The translations under genes and the position numbers were made by a program. DNA of 64,000 nt from Paeniglutamicibacter sulfureus (GTDB taxonomy: Bacteria > Actinomycetota > Actinomycetes > Actinomycetales > Micrococcaceae): the NCBI RefSeq assembly GCF_039535115.1, contig NZ_BAAAWO010000001.1:1240001-1304000 (forward strand), written 5' to 3'. Under the pieces are notes generated by a model. It was not told the origin of the DNA, did no database searches, and worked only from the letters and a program-made list of their open reading frames with translations. Positions 1-9,118 of this stretch are shown one piece after another (within the stretch, counting starts at the first letter, position 1; every line of letters starts with the position of its first letter).

Positions 1-147
1 CCCACCCTAAATAGCAGGGAGGCATCTGTGTTGACGAACCTCCTGTTACGGATCGCTTCATATTAAGTCCACTTGATAGAGTCAGGTTTGCTCTTCCTGA
101 CGTCGGTGAGCGACTTCCAACTTCCTATGCATAGCGGGGACAAACCT

Positions 148-909
148 ATGAAAAATTTCAAGAACAGCACCATGCTGCTCTCAGCAACCGCCGGGGTATT
201 GCTGGCCCTGACCGGATGTTCGGCCGCCGTGGAACAGCCCGCCGGTGCGACGACTGCCGGATCCGAGGCCGGCCCCGTGGAAGCGGAAATCGTGGTGCCG
301 GAGGCCAAGGAAATCTTCCCCAAGACGTCCGCCGCAATTAAGAAGGCCACCTCGGCAACCGTCATCGGTGACATCGCCAACGGATCCGAGAAAGGCAATT
401 TCGAGCTTTCGGGCACCGTCGACGGGACCAATTCCCTGATGAAAATGAACCAGGACGACGCCTCCATCGAACTACTGACCGTCGACAACGTCTCGTACAT
501 GAAGCCCAACAAGGCATTTCTGACCCAAACAGCAGGGGCCGAGGCCGCGAAGAAGCTCAATTCAGTCGCAGCGGACAAGTGGATTTCAACGAAGAACGCC
601 GACCAGTTCGGGGACTTCACGGTGGGTTCCTTCCTTGCATCGATGGACACCGATGAACTCGGAACGATGGAAGCCCCAAAGATTAACAAGAAGTCCCTCG
701 ACGACCTCAACGGCGCCAAGGCCTTCAAGTACACCGGCAGCGACACCATTTTCTGGATCGCCGCCGAGGGCGAACCCCACCTGCTGAAGATTGAATCAAC
801 CGGATCCGCAAGCGACGGCACCGGATTCATGACCTTCAGCGAGTGGAATGCCGTCAAGCCGCACGAGACTCCGGCCAAGTCCGATGTGGTCAGCGTCCCG
901 GGCCTCTAA
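148..909 (+). CDS. Exported lipoprotein, probably LppX/LprAFG-like
   Basis: A 253-residue protein with a lipoprotein signal: basic N-terminus (KNFKNS), hydrophobic stretch and a lipobox LTGC with the lipidated cysteine at residue 24. The start is ATG 148, because an upstream in-frame start would place about 25 polar residues before the signal peptide; GGGGA lies 7 nt before this ATG. The mature part is rich in Lys, Asp, Thr and Ser, has no cysteines after the lipobox and no membrane segment. Phrases such as ATVIGDIANG, FELSGTVDGTN and SYMKPN suit the U-shaped beta fold of LppX/LprG lipid-carrier lipoproteins, but that is a weak fold-level guess. It converges with adnB, so it stands alone. Lipoprotein confident; function unknown. 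Confidence 0.7.
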   Translation: MKNFKNSTMLLSATAGVLLALTGCSAAVEQPAGATTAGSEAGPVEAEIVVPEAKEIFPKTSAAIKKATSATVIGDIANGSEKGNFELSGTVDGTNSLMKMNQDDASIELLTVDNVSYMKPNKAFLTQTAGAEAAKKLNSVAADKWISTKNADQFGDFTVGSFLASMDTDELGTMEAPKINKKSLDDLNGAKAFKYTGSDTIFWIAAEGEPHLLKIESTGSASDGTGFMTFSEWNAVKPHETPAKSDVVSVPGL

Positions 910-991
910 GTCGCAACGCCAACGGGCGGGGACGATCGGATCGTTTCCGACCGTAGCCGCCTCTTGCGTTTGCCCCACGAAGGGTCGGCAA

Positions 992-3900
992 TCAGCCGTT
1001 CAGCGCTCTCATTGAATTGCTGATCAGGCTCTCGAGTTCGGCTTCATTCGCCAGGTCGTGCGGCCGGATGGTGGTGCCGGAACCCACGTAGTAGAACGCC
1101 GCACGGACCTCGGACACGTCAATGCCACGCAGCCGCGCCCAGCCCAGCCGGTACACCGCCAGCTGCAGGGCCTTGATCCGCAGCTCCTCGCCGCGCGGCA
1201 CCCTCCCGGTCTTCCAGTCCACCAGCAGCCAGGCCCCGTCGGGTTCCTGGAAGATCGCATCAATGCGGCCACGCACCGACACCGGGCCGATGCGCGTCTC
1301 GATGGCTGCCTCCACGAATGCCGGCTGTCGGTTGGCCCATTCGGAGTCCAGGAAGGCGTTCTTCATGTCCTCCAGGTCAAGCGCGTCGTCGATGTACGCG
1401 TCGGCGGCTTCCATGTAGTCACCCAGTTCCAGCATCCCGGTGGAGTCGAAGTACTCCTCCAGCCAGGCGTGGAACGCAGTGCCGCGGCGGGCAGCGGTAC
1501 CCGGGCGGCGCGGCACGGGGCGACGCAGCTCGGCCAGCACCGCTGAGGCGTCGGTGGCCAAGTCCACGAAGACCGAGGCACGCACGTGCTTCGGGATCAC
1601 CGTGGTCCGTTCTTCGGCTGCCTCCTGTGCCTTCCGGGCCAGCAAGAGCTCGGCTTCCTTGAACCAGCTCTCTCCAGTGGGGGTCTGCCAGATCCCTTGC
1701 TGCGCGGGGAAGCCTTCACCATCCTTGGATTCGGCTGACGGATCGGCCCGCGCCACGGTGCCGTCGGAAGCGTGCCGGGCGGCCTGGAGTACTGCCGTGG
1801 CCGAGGCTTCAAGTTTGGCGCGGCGTCCCGGTGGCCGGGGGCGTTGCATCCCGCCGCCTGTAACAATCGGTCCTTCCAACGGATCGTACGGCCATCTGGC
1901 CTCCAGCGGCGCCTCGCGGAACGGATTGGCCTCCGGCGCGTCTTCGTCCGCCACCCACGTCGTGGATGCGGCCGTGGGGTTCGGCGGATCGACGAGCGGC
2001 AGCATGTCCAGGAGGAAACCGGAGGGCTCGGTGAGCTTGGTGCGCGTGCCGGTCCACGCGGTGGCCGAACAGATCAGCAAGGACTTGGCCCGGGTCAGCG
2101 CAACGTAGGCCAGGCGCCGTTCCTCCAGTTCGGCGTGGGCCAACACCTCCGACTTGAACATCCCCTCGGCCTTGACCACATCGAAGAGGCACTCCTGGTC
2201 GGTGTCCCACTGCGGCAGGTCGTGCTTGTCCCCGCGCAATGGCCACGGCAGTGCCGCGTCCCCGCTGGTCCAGCGCGAATCGTTGGCACTGGGGAACACG
2301 CCATCGTTCATCCCCGTCACAGCAACCACGTCCCATTCCAGGCCCTTGGATGCGTGGATGGTCAGCAGCTGCACCGCGTCCGGATTCGATTCACCGGGCA
2401 CGATCGCCAGCCCGCCCTCCTTTTCGGCGGCTGCCTCCAGCCAGGTCAGGAATCCCGCAAGGTCGACGCGTGCAGAGGTGCTGGCGTAGTCCTGGGCAAT
2501 GTCGGCGAAGGCGTCAAGGTGGCGCCGGGCCTCGTGGATGCCGACCCCGGGCTTCGCCGCCACCTCGATGTCCAGCCCCATGGCCCGTTCGGTCTCGCGC
2601 AGCAGCGCCTCGAGGTCGTCGTCGATAAAGCCGCGCAGGTAACGCAACTCGTCGCGCAGCGTGCGCAACCGGGCCAGGGCCTCGGGAGTCAGGGCGCGAC
2701 CGTCGCCGGAGACCCAGTCCGGGTGCGGCAGGTGGTCCAGGGCTTCGATCAGGCTCGCGGCGTCGTTCAATTCAGCCCTGGCCTCCCCGCGGGTGACTTC
2801 CTCGGCGCTTTCGGGCGCGTCAAGGTTCTCCGGTCTGCCGTCCTTCAGCGCAAACTCGCGGCGCCTGGCCAGGAAGCGCGACCAGTCGGCAAAGGCCATC
2901 AGGTCGGCAGGACCGATGCGCCAGCGCGCCCCGGCCAGCAGCCGCACCAGGTGGTCCGAACGGTTGGGGTCAACCAGCACGTTGAGCGTCGCGACGATGT
3001 CGGTGACCTCGGGCATGCTCAGCAGCCCGCCGAGGCCCAGGATCTCGTACGGGATCCCGGCGTCCTCCAAACCGCGGGAAATGGGGGTCAGCTGCGAGCG
3101 GGTGCGGCAGAGCACCGCCATGGACGGGCTGCGCCCGTTCTCGGCGAAGAAGGAATTGCGCTCGGCGACGAAGCGCCGGGCCAGTGCTGCCGCCTCCTGG
3201 GACCCGGTGGCGTAGCGGGCCAGTTCCACCTTTCCTGTTCCGGCAAAGGCGCTGGGCTTGAGAGACGGCACCGAAATCCCGGATGGTGCTACCGAGTTCA
3301 GCTTCGCGGAAACAGCGTTGGCTGCCTGGAGGACATTGACCGAGTTGCGCCAGGCGGTGCTTAGATACGCCACCGAGGCGGGGCGCAGTCCCTCGCCCCC
3401 GTCCACGCCTGAGCCGTGGGTACGGGCGGGGAATTCCGTGGGGAAACGGAAGAGCTGCCCGGCCGAGGCTCCGCGGAAGCCGTAGATGGACTGGTTGGGA
3501 TCCCCCACCGCGGTCAGCGCGTGCCCGTCGCCGAAGATGCAGGAGAAGAGCACCATCTGGGCGTGCGAGGTGTCCTGGAACTCGTCGAGCAGCACCACCT
3601 TGAAGCGCGCTCGTTCACTGTGCGCGGCCTCGGGGATTTCCCTGGCGATGCGGGCGGCCAGCGCCACCAGGTCGCCGTAGTCGAGGGCTCCGCGGGCAGC
3701 CTTGGCCTGCGCGTATCCAACTGCCAGTTCGGCGATGGTGGAACGGGTGCGCAGCTTGTCCAGCAGCTTGCGGGCCTCCTGGGAGGGTGCTGCGGGCTTG
3801 TCGACGCGGTAGGGCAGCGCCTCGAGCCGCCCGACCAGCGTATCGATCCATTCCTTGGCGTCCACCGGGGACACCAGGTGCTCCGCGCATTCCCCGGCGA

Positions 3901-4480
3901 AGGTCACCACGGCGTCGATGAGCGTGTTCTTGGACGAAGCCAGGTGCTCGTAGTCCCCGGTGTACCCCTCGACCACTGCCGCGGCAACCTGCCAGGCCTG
4001 TGCGGTGCCCAAAAGCGCGGTGTCGGACTCGACGCCGATGCGCAGACCGTGTTCCTTCACCAGCGTGTTGGCGTAGGAATGGTAGGTGGACACCGAAGGA
4101 TCCAGCAGGCCCTCGTCCTCGAGCTCCAGCAACCCGGAACGGGCCAGCTTCTCCAGCTGCCCGCGGATGCGCTGGGCCAGCTCACCGGCGGCTTTGCGGG
4201 TGAAGGTCACGCCGAGGATTTCCTCGGGACGCACCTTGTTGTTGGCCACCAGCCAAATGACCCGGTCGGCCATCGTGGCGGTCTTGCCCGACCCGGCGCC
4301 GGCGATGACCAGCAGCGGCTCCAGCGGGGAGGAGATGATCGCAGACTGCTCGGGGGTGGGCTGGTGCTGGCCCAGGATATCGGCCAGCTCCTCGGGCGAA
4401 TACACCCGTTGATCCGTGGCGGGCGAGTCGAATCCGGCCAGCTCATCGGCCGGCGACGTTGCTGCTTCGGTGCGGCTCAC
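992..4480 (-). CDS. adnB: ATP-dependent helicase-nuclease subunit AdnB
   Basis: 1162 residues, UvrD/Rep-like superfamily 1 helicase with a C-terminal PD-(D/E)XK nuclease. Walker A AGAGSGKT is at about residues 60-67 and Walker B LLDEFQDT near 295. QLLTIHASKGLEWD and YVALTRAK are later helicase motifs, and GRIDAIF...LLVDWKTGR near 1088 is the nuclease core with intact Asp, Asp and Lys. In mycobacteria AdnAB is a heterodimeric motor-nuclease that resects DNA double-strand breaks; AdnB is the main motor. The start is GTG 4480, which overlaps the adnA stop by 4 nt (GTGA), so translation is coupled. It is the last gene of the operon alkyltransferase-like, adnA, adnB. Length and order match the family. 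Confidence 0.93.
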   Translation of the reverse strand: MSRTEAATSPADELAGFDSPATDQRVYSPEELADILGQHQPTPEQSAIISSPLEPLLVIAGAGSGKTATMADRVIWLVANNKVRPEEILGVTFTRKAAGELAQRIRGQLEKLARSGLLELEDEGLLDPSVSTYHSYANTLVKEHGLRIGVESDTALLGTAQAWQVAAAVVEGYTGDYEHLASSKNTLIDAVVTFAGECAEHLVSPVDAKEWIDTLVGRLEALPYRVDKPAAPSQEARKLLDKLRTRSTIAELAVGYAQAKAARGALDYGDLVALAARIAREIPEAAHSERARFKVVLLDEFQDTSHAQMVLFSCIFGDGHALTAVGDPNQSIYGFRGASAGQLFRFPTEFPARTHGSGVDGGEGLRPASVAYLSTAWRNSVNVLQAANAVSAKLNSVAPSGISVPSLKPSAFAGTGKVELARYATGSQEAAALARRFVAERNSFFAENGRSPSMAVLCRTRSQLTPISRGLEDAGIPYEILGLGGLLSMPEVTDIVATLNVLVDPNRSDHLVRLLAGARWRIGPADLMAFADWSRFLARRREFALKDGRPENLDAPESAEEVTRGEARAELNDAASLIEALDHLPHPDWVSGDGRALTPEALARLRTLRDELRYLRGFIDDDLEALLRETERAMGLDIEVAAKPGVGIHEARRHLDAFADIAQDYASTSARVDLAGFLTWLEAAAEKEGGLAIVPGESNPDAVQLLTIHASKGLEWDVVAVTGMNDGVFPSANDSRWTSGDAALPWPLRGDKHDLPQWDTDQECLFDVVKAEGMFKSEVLAHAELEERRLAYVALTRAKSLLICSATAWTGTRTKLTEPSGFLLDMLPLVDPPNPTAASTTWVADEDAPEANPFREAPLEARWPYDPLEGPIVTGGGMQRPRPPGRRAKLEASATAVLQAARHASDGTVARADPSAESKDGEGFPAQQGIWQTPTGESWFKEAELLLARKAQEAAEERTTVIPKHVRASVFVDLATDASAVLAELRRPVPRRPGTAARRGTAFHAWLEEYFDSTGMLELGDYMEAADAYIDDALDLEDMKNAFLDSEWANRQPAFVEAAIETRIGPVSVRGRIDAIFQEPDGAWLLVDWKTGRVPRGEELRIKALQLAVYRLGWARLRGIDVSEVRAAFYYVGSGTTIRPHDLANEAELESLISNSMRALNG

Positions 4481-7400
4481 GGCTCGGTGACCTGCCTTCC
4501 TTCAGAACACAATGGACAAATTCCCGGCAACCGGCAGTTGCTGCCGCTGCGTCCTCCGCGGGCCGGGTCGTGGCGGGAGAGGAAGTCTGCATCCCCCATC
4601 AACTGGGCAGCGGACAAAACCATCGGGGTGGCCCAGTCCTCGTCGGTGATGGCGGGCTGGGCCTGTTCACGCGGGGACTTGGTGCCGGTTCCCAATTGCA
4701 CCAGCGACGCACCGGCCGGAACGCGCGTGAGTTCCTCGGCGGTCTTCCCGTCCAGCGCACCGTTGATGACGGCGGCCTGGTAGGCGCCAAGCTGCGGATG
4801 TTTTTCCACGTCCTTGCCGCTGGGCTGGGATTTACCGGTCTTCAGGTCAACGACCCACGGGTTGCCGTCCGCGTCGGCCTCCACGCGGTCCACGACCCCG
4901 CGCAGCAAGGCCGCGCGCGGTGCGCTGGGATCGGCCGGCGTCGAAGTGTCGGTGGCAGGAGCCTCGATGGCGGGAGGTGCGGGGATCGTGACTTCGAAGG
5001 GGATCTCCCGGCCGATGAGTCGCCGGTTTTCCGTGCGCATCATGACGTTGTACTGTGCCAGCTTCTTGAGCATCGATTCGGCGCGTTCCCTGTCCCGGGC
5101 GCCTTCCCAGTTCCCCGGCATTTCCAGTTCGCCCCAGCGCTCCTCGAGCACTCGCAGGTATTCGCCTCCGCTGGCCTCGGGGTGTTCCTCGGCGATGGAG
5201 TGCACCAGGGTGCCCAGCGAGCGGGCAAAGTCGGTTGCTGCCTCTCCCCCGGCTGCCTGGACGAACCAGTTGAGCGGTGAGTTCATCACGGCCTCGACCT
5301 TCGAGGGGGAAACCTTGACCGGGTCACCGGGCGGGACCACGGGTCCGCTGGAGGTTGATTCGGCCAGTCCCCACCAGCCGGCGGGATGCGCCCCGCGGAC
5401 CGGGTGCGGTGCGGCGACCAGGGTTCCAAGCACGGTGGTGGCGTCGTGGTGCAGCGGCGCCCTGGCTTCGTCCAGGGCCGTGGCTTCGGCGGCCTGGCGC
5501 AGCTCCGCCACCAGGGCGCCGAGGGTCCGGGGTCGCGGGACGAAGATCGTCCGGCGGCCCTGGATCGCCCCGTCGGGGTCCACGATGTCCAGGAAGGACG
5601 AGGGCGCGGTGTCCTCGGAGGCCACGGCGATGGCCAGGACCTTGGACTTTGCGCGCGAGATCGCATTGGCGAAGGTGCGCAGTTCGTCGGCGCGGGTCTC
5701 GCGGATGAGGGAGGCGACATTGCGGACGGGGAGAATCTGCGGGCCGTGTTCGATCACGTCGCTGAGCGCTCCCCCGCCCAGCAGCTCGCCGCGGAGCTTG
5801 GTGTTGGGCCAGATGCCTTCCTGCATGCCCGGCACCAGCACCAGGTCCCATTCGCGCCCGGCGGCCGCCGCAGTGGTGAGAACCTGGACGGAGGCGGCGG
5901 ACCCGCCCCTGTTGGCCAGGGTGTCCATGGGCAGCTCCTGGCCCAGCACGTGCTCCACGAACTGCGCCACGGAGGAACCGGGCAGCTGGTCAACGAAGCG
6001 TTCGGCGGATTGGAAGATGGCCAGCATGGCATCGAGGTCGTGGTCGGCACGCGTTCCCAGGATGCCGCCGGCCAGCGCAGCATCGGTCCATTTCTGGGCC
6101 ATGCCGCTTGCCGCCCACAACGACCAGAGAGCGGTCTCGGCGTTGACGTCGTTGCTCGCCAGTTCGGTGCGGAGCGCCTGGTACATCCTGGCCAGGCGCC
6201 TGGCCCCTGCTGCCTCGCGGCCCATGGTCTCGAGCAGCTCCAGCTGGTCCAGCATCCCGGTGAGCAGTTCGGCGCTGGAGCGGTTGCCTCCGGCCGCGAC
6301 CTCGTGGCGGCGCAGTCCTTGGCGCAACCGCCGCACGTCCAGTGCCGAGGCGTTGGCGTAGCGGGACATCAAGAGTTCCTGTAGCAACAACGGATCCTGC
6401 GGCGCCTCCGGTGCCAGTGCCAGTTGCATCAAGTCCAGCAGCGGACGCACCGCGGGTTCCTCGCGCAGCGGGGTTTCCGCGGGCGGGGTGTTCACCGCGA
6501 TGCCGGTCCCGGCCAGGTACTTGGCCATGGAGCGGACCTGTGACCCGTTGCGAAGGATCACCGCCATGGTGTCCAACGGCCGGTGGTGGATCAGGTGTTC
6601 TTCCAGCAGCCGCTGGGCGACGAGGCGCTGTTCGTGGATGGGCGAGTCCACCAGCAGCACCTCGAGGTTGCCCGGCGCGGGCACCTCCGGCGCGTCGGGT
6701 TCGCTGTCCGACACGCCTCGCGCTCCGGCTTCGGCCACTTGGCTTGCGGAGGAGTGATCCGTGTTCCCGTCCTCGGGCACATCAAGGATCCTCCCGGCGC
6801 CGCCGGCCGCGACGGGAATCCGTCTGGCCACTCGGCCCCAGGCGAACGCGAGCTCCTCGTTCAGGCGATAGGAAGTCGTCAGCTCGATCGTGCGCGCCGG
6901 ATAGTTTTCGGTACCCAGGCGGGCACCGAATTCGCCCAGCATGTCCGGGCGTGCGCCACGGAATCCCTGCACGACATTGTCTGGTGCGGCAAAGGCCACC
7001 AAGTCGCGCCCGCGGGCCAGCAGCGACAGCAGGCGATGCTGCGCCGGGTTGGCTTCCTGCAGGTCATCGACCATCACCAGGTGCAGGCGTTCATGCTCGG
7101 CGGCCAGGAACTCCGGGTTGTATTCCAGGATGCCGGCGGCGGCAGCCAGCAGTCCGGCCGGGTCGAAGGCCTCGGCACTGCCCAGGTCCAAGAGGTCGCG
7201 GTACTCCTGGTAGAACTGGGCGGCGGCGATCCATTCGGGGCGGCCCAGGGACTCGCCAAGGTCCTGCAGGGCCCCGGCTTCGAGCCCGTGCTCGGAAATC
7301 CTGTCGAAGAGTTCACGCAGCTCCTTGCGGAATCCCCGGGTGCCGATCGCCTCACCCAGGGATTCGGGCCACTCCGGGCCTGTCGTGATTCCCAGGGCAT

Positions 7401-7842
7401 GGCCCTCGAGCAGGTGCCCGATCAAGGTGTCCTGCTCGGGTCCCGAAAGCAGCCGGGGTGGCCGTTGCAATGCCGGCAGCAGCCCGTCCAGCCGGGCCCT
7501 GCGGATCAGGTCGAACGCGTAGGCAGACCAGGTGCGCACGGCAGGTTCGGAGAACGTCTTGTCGGTGCCGGCGGAGAGGTCGTCGCGGAGCGTGGCTGCG
7601 GCGGAGCGTGTAGGGGAAAGCACCAGCACGTGCTGCGGATCAAGCCCGGTGTCCAGCCGCGCCGTGAGCACTCGCAGCAGCGTCGTGGTCTTCCCGGTCC
7701 CGGGTCCGCCCAACACCAACACCGGTCCGTGGCCGGGTTCGAGCTCCAGCAATTCCTGCTGCGCGGCATCGGCGACCAAGGCGTGGTCCGCGGCGGTAAG
7801 CGCGATATCGCGGGTGGATGCGAGGGTGTCCATGTGCTCCAT
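4477..7842 (-). CDS. adnA: ATP-dependent helicase-nuclease subunit AdnA
   Basis: 1121 residues, partner of AdnB in end resection. Walker A GGPGTGKT is at about 45-52; Walker B has VMVDDLQE near 258, with Asp in place of the usual Glu, as I recall for mycobacterial AdnA. The C-terminal nuclease core is RGVVDRVEAD...WVVDLKTGK near 1000. The last 20 residues carry three cysteines (CX5CX2C), which resemble three ligands of the AddB-type Fe-S cluster. The fourth ligand expected in SPSKVE..(C)PL is serine here (NSPLNW), and the protein has no other cysteine. Translation is coupled on both sides: its ATG overlaps the upstream stop by 1 nt (TGATG), and its TGA overlaps the adnB GTG. Confidence 0.92.
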   Translation of the reverse strand: MEHMDTLASTRDIALTAADHALVADAAQQELLELEPGHGPVLVLGGPGTGKTTTLLRVLTARLDTGLDPQHVLVLSPTRSAAATLRDDLSAGTDKTFSEPAVRTWSAYAFDLIRRARLDGLLPALQRPPRLLSGPEQDTLIGHLLEGHALGITTGPEWPESLGEAIGTRGFRKELRELFDRISEHGLEAGALQDLGESLGRPEWIAAAQFYQEYRDLLDLGSAEAFDPAGLLAAAAGILEYNPEFLAAEHERLHLVMVDDLQEANPAQHRLLSLLARGRDLVAFAAPDNVVQGFRGARPDMLGEFGARLGTENYPARTIELTTSYRLNEELAFAWGRVARRIPVAAGGAGRILDVPEDGNTDHSSASQVAEAGARGVSDSEPDAPEVPAPGNLEVLLVDSPIHEQRLVAQRLLEEHLIHHRPLDTMAVILRNGSQVRSMAKYLAGTGIAVNTPPAETPLREEPAVRPLLDLMQLALAPEAPQDPLLLQELLMSRYANASALDVRRLRQGLRRHEVAAGGNRSSAELLTGMLDQLELLETMGREAAGARRLARMYQALRTELASNDVNAETALWSLWAASGMAQKWTDAALAGGILGTRADHDLDAMLAIFQSAERFVDQLPGSSVAQFVEHVLGQELPMDTLANRGGSAASVQVLTTAAAAGREWDLVLVPGMQEGIWPNTKLRGELLGGGALSDVIEHGPQILPVRNVASLIRETRADELRTFANAISRAKSKVLAIAVASEDTAPSSFLDIVDPDGAIQGRRTIFVPRPRTLGALVAELRQAAEATALDEARAPLHHDATTVLGTLVAAPHPVRGAHPAGWWGLAESTSSGPVVPPGDPVKVSPSKVEAVMNSPLNWFVQAAGGEAATDFARSLGTLVHSIAEEHPEASGGEYLRVLEERWGELEMPGNWEGARDRERAESMLKKLAQYNVMMRTENRRLIGREIPFEVTIPAPPAIEAPATDTSTPADPSAPRAALLRGVVDRVEADADGNPWVVDLKTGKSQPSGKDVEKHPQLGAYQAAVINGALDGKTAEELTRVPAGASLVQLGTGTKSPREQAQPAITDEDWATPMVLSAAQLMGDADFLSRHDPARGGRSGSNCRLPGICPLCSEGRQVTEP

Positions 7843-8264
7843 CAGATCATTCGCGGGTGACGTTTTGGAATCGGCAGCAGTTCGGCCACGCGGTCAATGC
7901 GCGCGTGGTCTGCCTCGGAGGGTTGCCAGCGGGCCTTCGCCATACGGACACCGGAGGCGGTGCGGGGCGTGGATTCCCGGTCCCAGTGCACGTTGGCGAT
8001 CGACTGCAAGTCCGCCGGAAGGGTCCCGTTGGAGCGGATGACCCGCCACCAGGTGACATCGTCTCCGCCGCGGCCCATCGTCTTGCCGACCTGGCGCGGG
8101 CCGCCGGAACCGAGCAGCTCCGCAATGTCGCCGTAGGAAAGGACCTTCCCGGAGGGAATCAGCGCAACGAGGGCAAAGACGGCTTCGTCATAGTCCAACC
8201 CGGCAGTACCGCCGTCAGCTTGGCCGGTTTGGTCCCGCAGCGGCTCTTGGCCTGGTTGAGTCAA
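7842..8264 (-). CDS. Alkyltransferase-like protein (MGMT family, no acceptor cysteine)
   Basis: 140 residues with the DNA-binding fold of O6-methylguanine methyltransferase: VFALVALIPSGKVLSYGDIAELLG, GGPRQVGKTMGRGG, and the recognition segment TWWRVIRSNG near residue 71. True methyltransferases carry PCHRV here. Alkyltransferase-like (ATL) proteins replace Cys with Trp, bind O6-alkylguanine without repairing it and hand the lesion to nucleotide excision repair. Here the following His is Trp too. The start is TTG 8264, supported by AGGGGA 5-6 nt upstream; no ATG is better placed. First gene of the operon with adnA and adnB, which suggests co-expression of damage sensing and break processing. 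The biochemical role is inferred. Confidence 0.85.
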   Translation of the reverse strand: MTQPGQEPLRDQTGQADGGTAGLDYDEAVFALVALIPSGKVLSYGDIAELLGSGGPRQVGKTMGRGGDDVTWWRVIRSNGTLPADLQSIANVHWDRESTPRTASGVRMAKARWQPSEADHARIDRVAELLPIPKRHPRMI

Positions 8265-8373
8265 CGATTGTCCCCTTTCCCTTTCCCCACACGTATCACT
8301 CCATTATCCGGTCTCTCGCAGGGTGTTCATCCACGCTCGTGCTGCGGTGGGCCAAAGTGTCTCTGGTTCCCGG

Positions 8374-8379
8374 TAGCGT
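8374..8379 (+). promoter_or_regulatory. -10 box of a leaderless exonuclease gene
   Basis: TAGCGT followed by 7 nt and the ATG at 8387. No ribosome-binding site precedes the start. The -35 region is not recognisable. Confidence 0.45.
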
Positions 8380-8386
8380 TGGTTTC

Positions 8387-9067
8387 ATGAATTCTTGGCA
8401 CAATCTCCCCCGCGCTGCATTCGACCTGGAAACCACTGGTCGCGATCCACTCGACGCCCGCATCGTCACCGCTTCCATCGTCGTGGTCAACGGGCGCTCG
8501 GAAATCCTGCAGACCAGGGAATGGCTCGTCGACCCCGGCGTGGCGATTCCTGAAGAGGCAGCGGCGATCCACGGCATCACCACCGCCAAGGCCCAGGCAG
8601 AGGGAATGGACTCCGCCACGGCCGTTGCCGAGATCTCGGCCTTCCTTGCCGATCTGTTCCAGACCATGCCTGTCATGGCCTTCAACGCCGCGTATGACTT
8701 CACGGTTCTTGACCGAGAGGCCAAGCGCCACCTGCTGGACCCGCTTGTCGCCTCGCCGGTCATCGACCCGTACGTCCTGGACAAGCAGGTGGACAAGTAC
8801 CGCCGCGGCAAGCGAAACCTCTCGGTGATGAGCGAGTTCTATGGCGTTCAGCTGGTGAACGCACACACGTCGGCAGCCGATGCCGCAGCCACCATCGGGA
8901 TTGCCGATGCGCAGGCCGCCAAGTACCCGAACCTGCAGATTGATGCTGCGGACTTGCACGATTTCCAGGTCGACTGGGCTAAGGAGCAAGCAGCTAGCCT
9001 GCAGGAGTTCTTCCGCCGCAAGGACCCAGCTGCCGTCGTCGACGGGCAGTGGCCGGTCAAGGCCTAG
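8387..9067 (+). CDS. DEDDh 3'-5' exonuclease (DnaQ/epsilon-like)
   Basis: 226 residues with the exonuclease superfamily motifs: ExoI FDLETTG at 12-18 (Asp and Glu), HGIT in the middle, ExoII FNAAYDF with the second Asp, and ExoIII HTSAADAAAT with the His/Asp pair. It is therefore the DEDDh type and likely degrades or proofreads 3' ends of nucleic acid. It lacks polymerase or other fused domains, so it is a stand-alone nuclease and not necessarily the Pol III epsilon subunit. The start at ATG 8387 is chosen because TAGCGT ends 7 nt before it with no Shine-Dalgarno sequence, as in a leaderless transcript. It diverges from the repair operon and ends in a clear terminator. Confidence 0.87.
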   Translation: MNSWHNLPRAAFDLETTGRDPLDARIVTASIVVVNGRSEILQTREWLVDPGVAIPEEAAAIHGITTAKAQAEGMDSATAVAEISAFLADLFQTMPVMAFNAAYDFTVLDREAKRHLLDPLVASPVIDPYVLDKQVDKYRRGKRNLSVMSEFYGVQLVNAHTSAADAAATIGIADAQAAKYPNLQIDAADLHDFQVDWAKEQAASLQEFFRRKDPAAVVDGQWPVKA

Positions 9068-9092
9068 CCCCCCCACGTTGCGAATGAGTCTG

Positions 9093-9118
9093 AAGGCGAC
9101 CCTGCATGGGGTCGCCTT
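9093..9118 (+). terminator. Rho-independent terminator after the exonuclease gene
   Basis: A 9-bp stem AAGGCGACC/GGTCGCCTT closes on a 7-8 nt loop, 25 nt after the stop codon, and is followed by a short T-rich tract. Confidence 0.7.
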
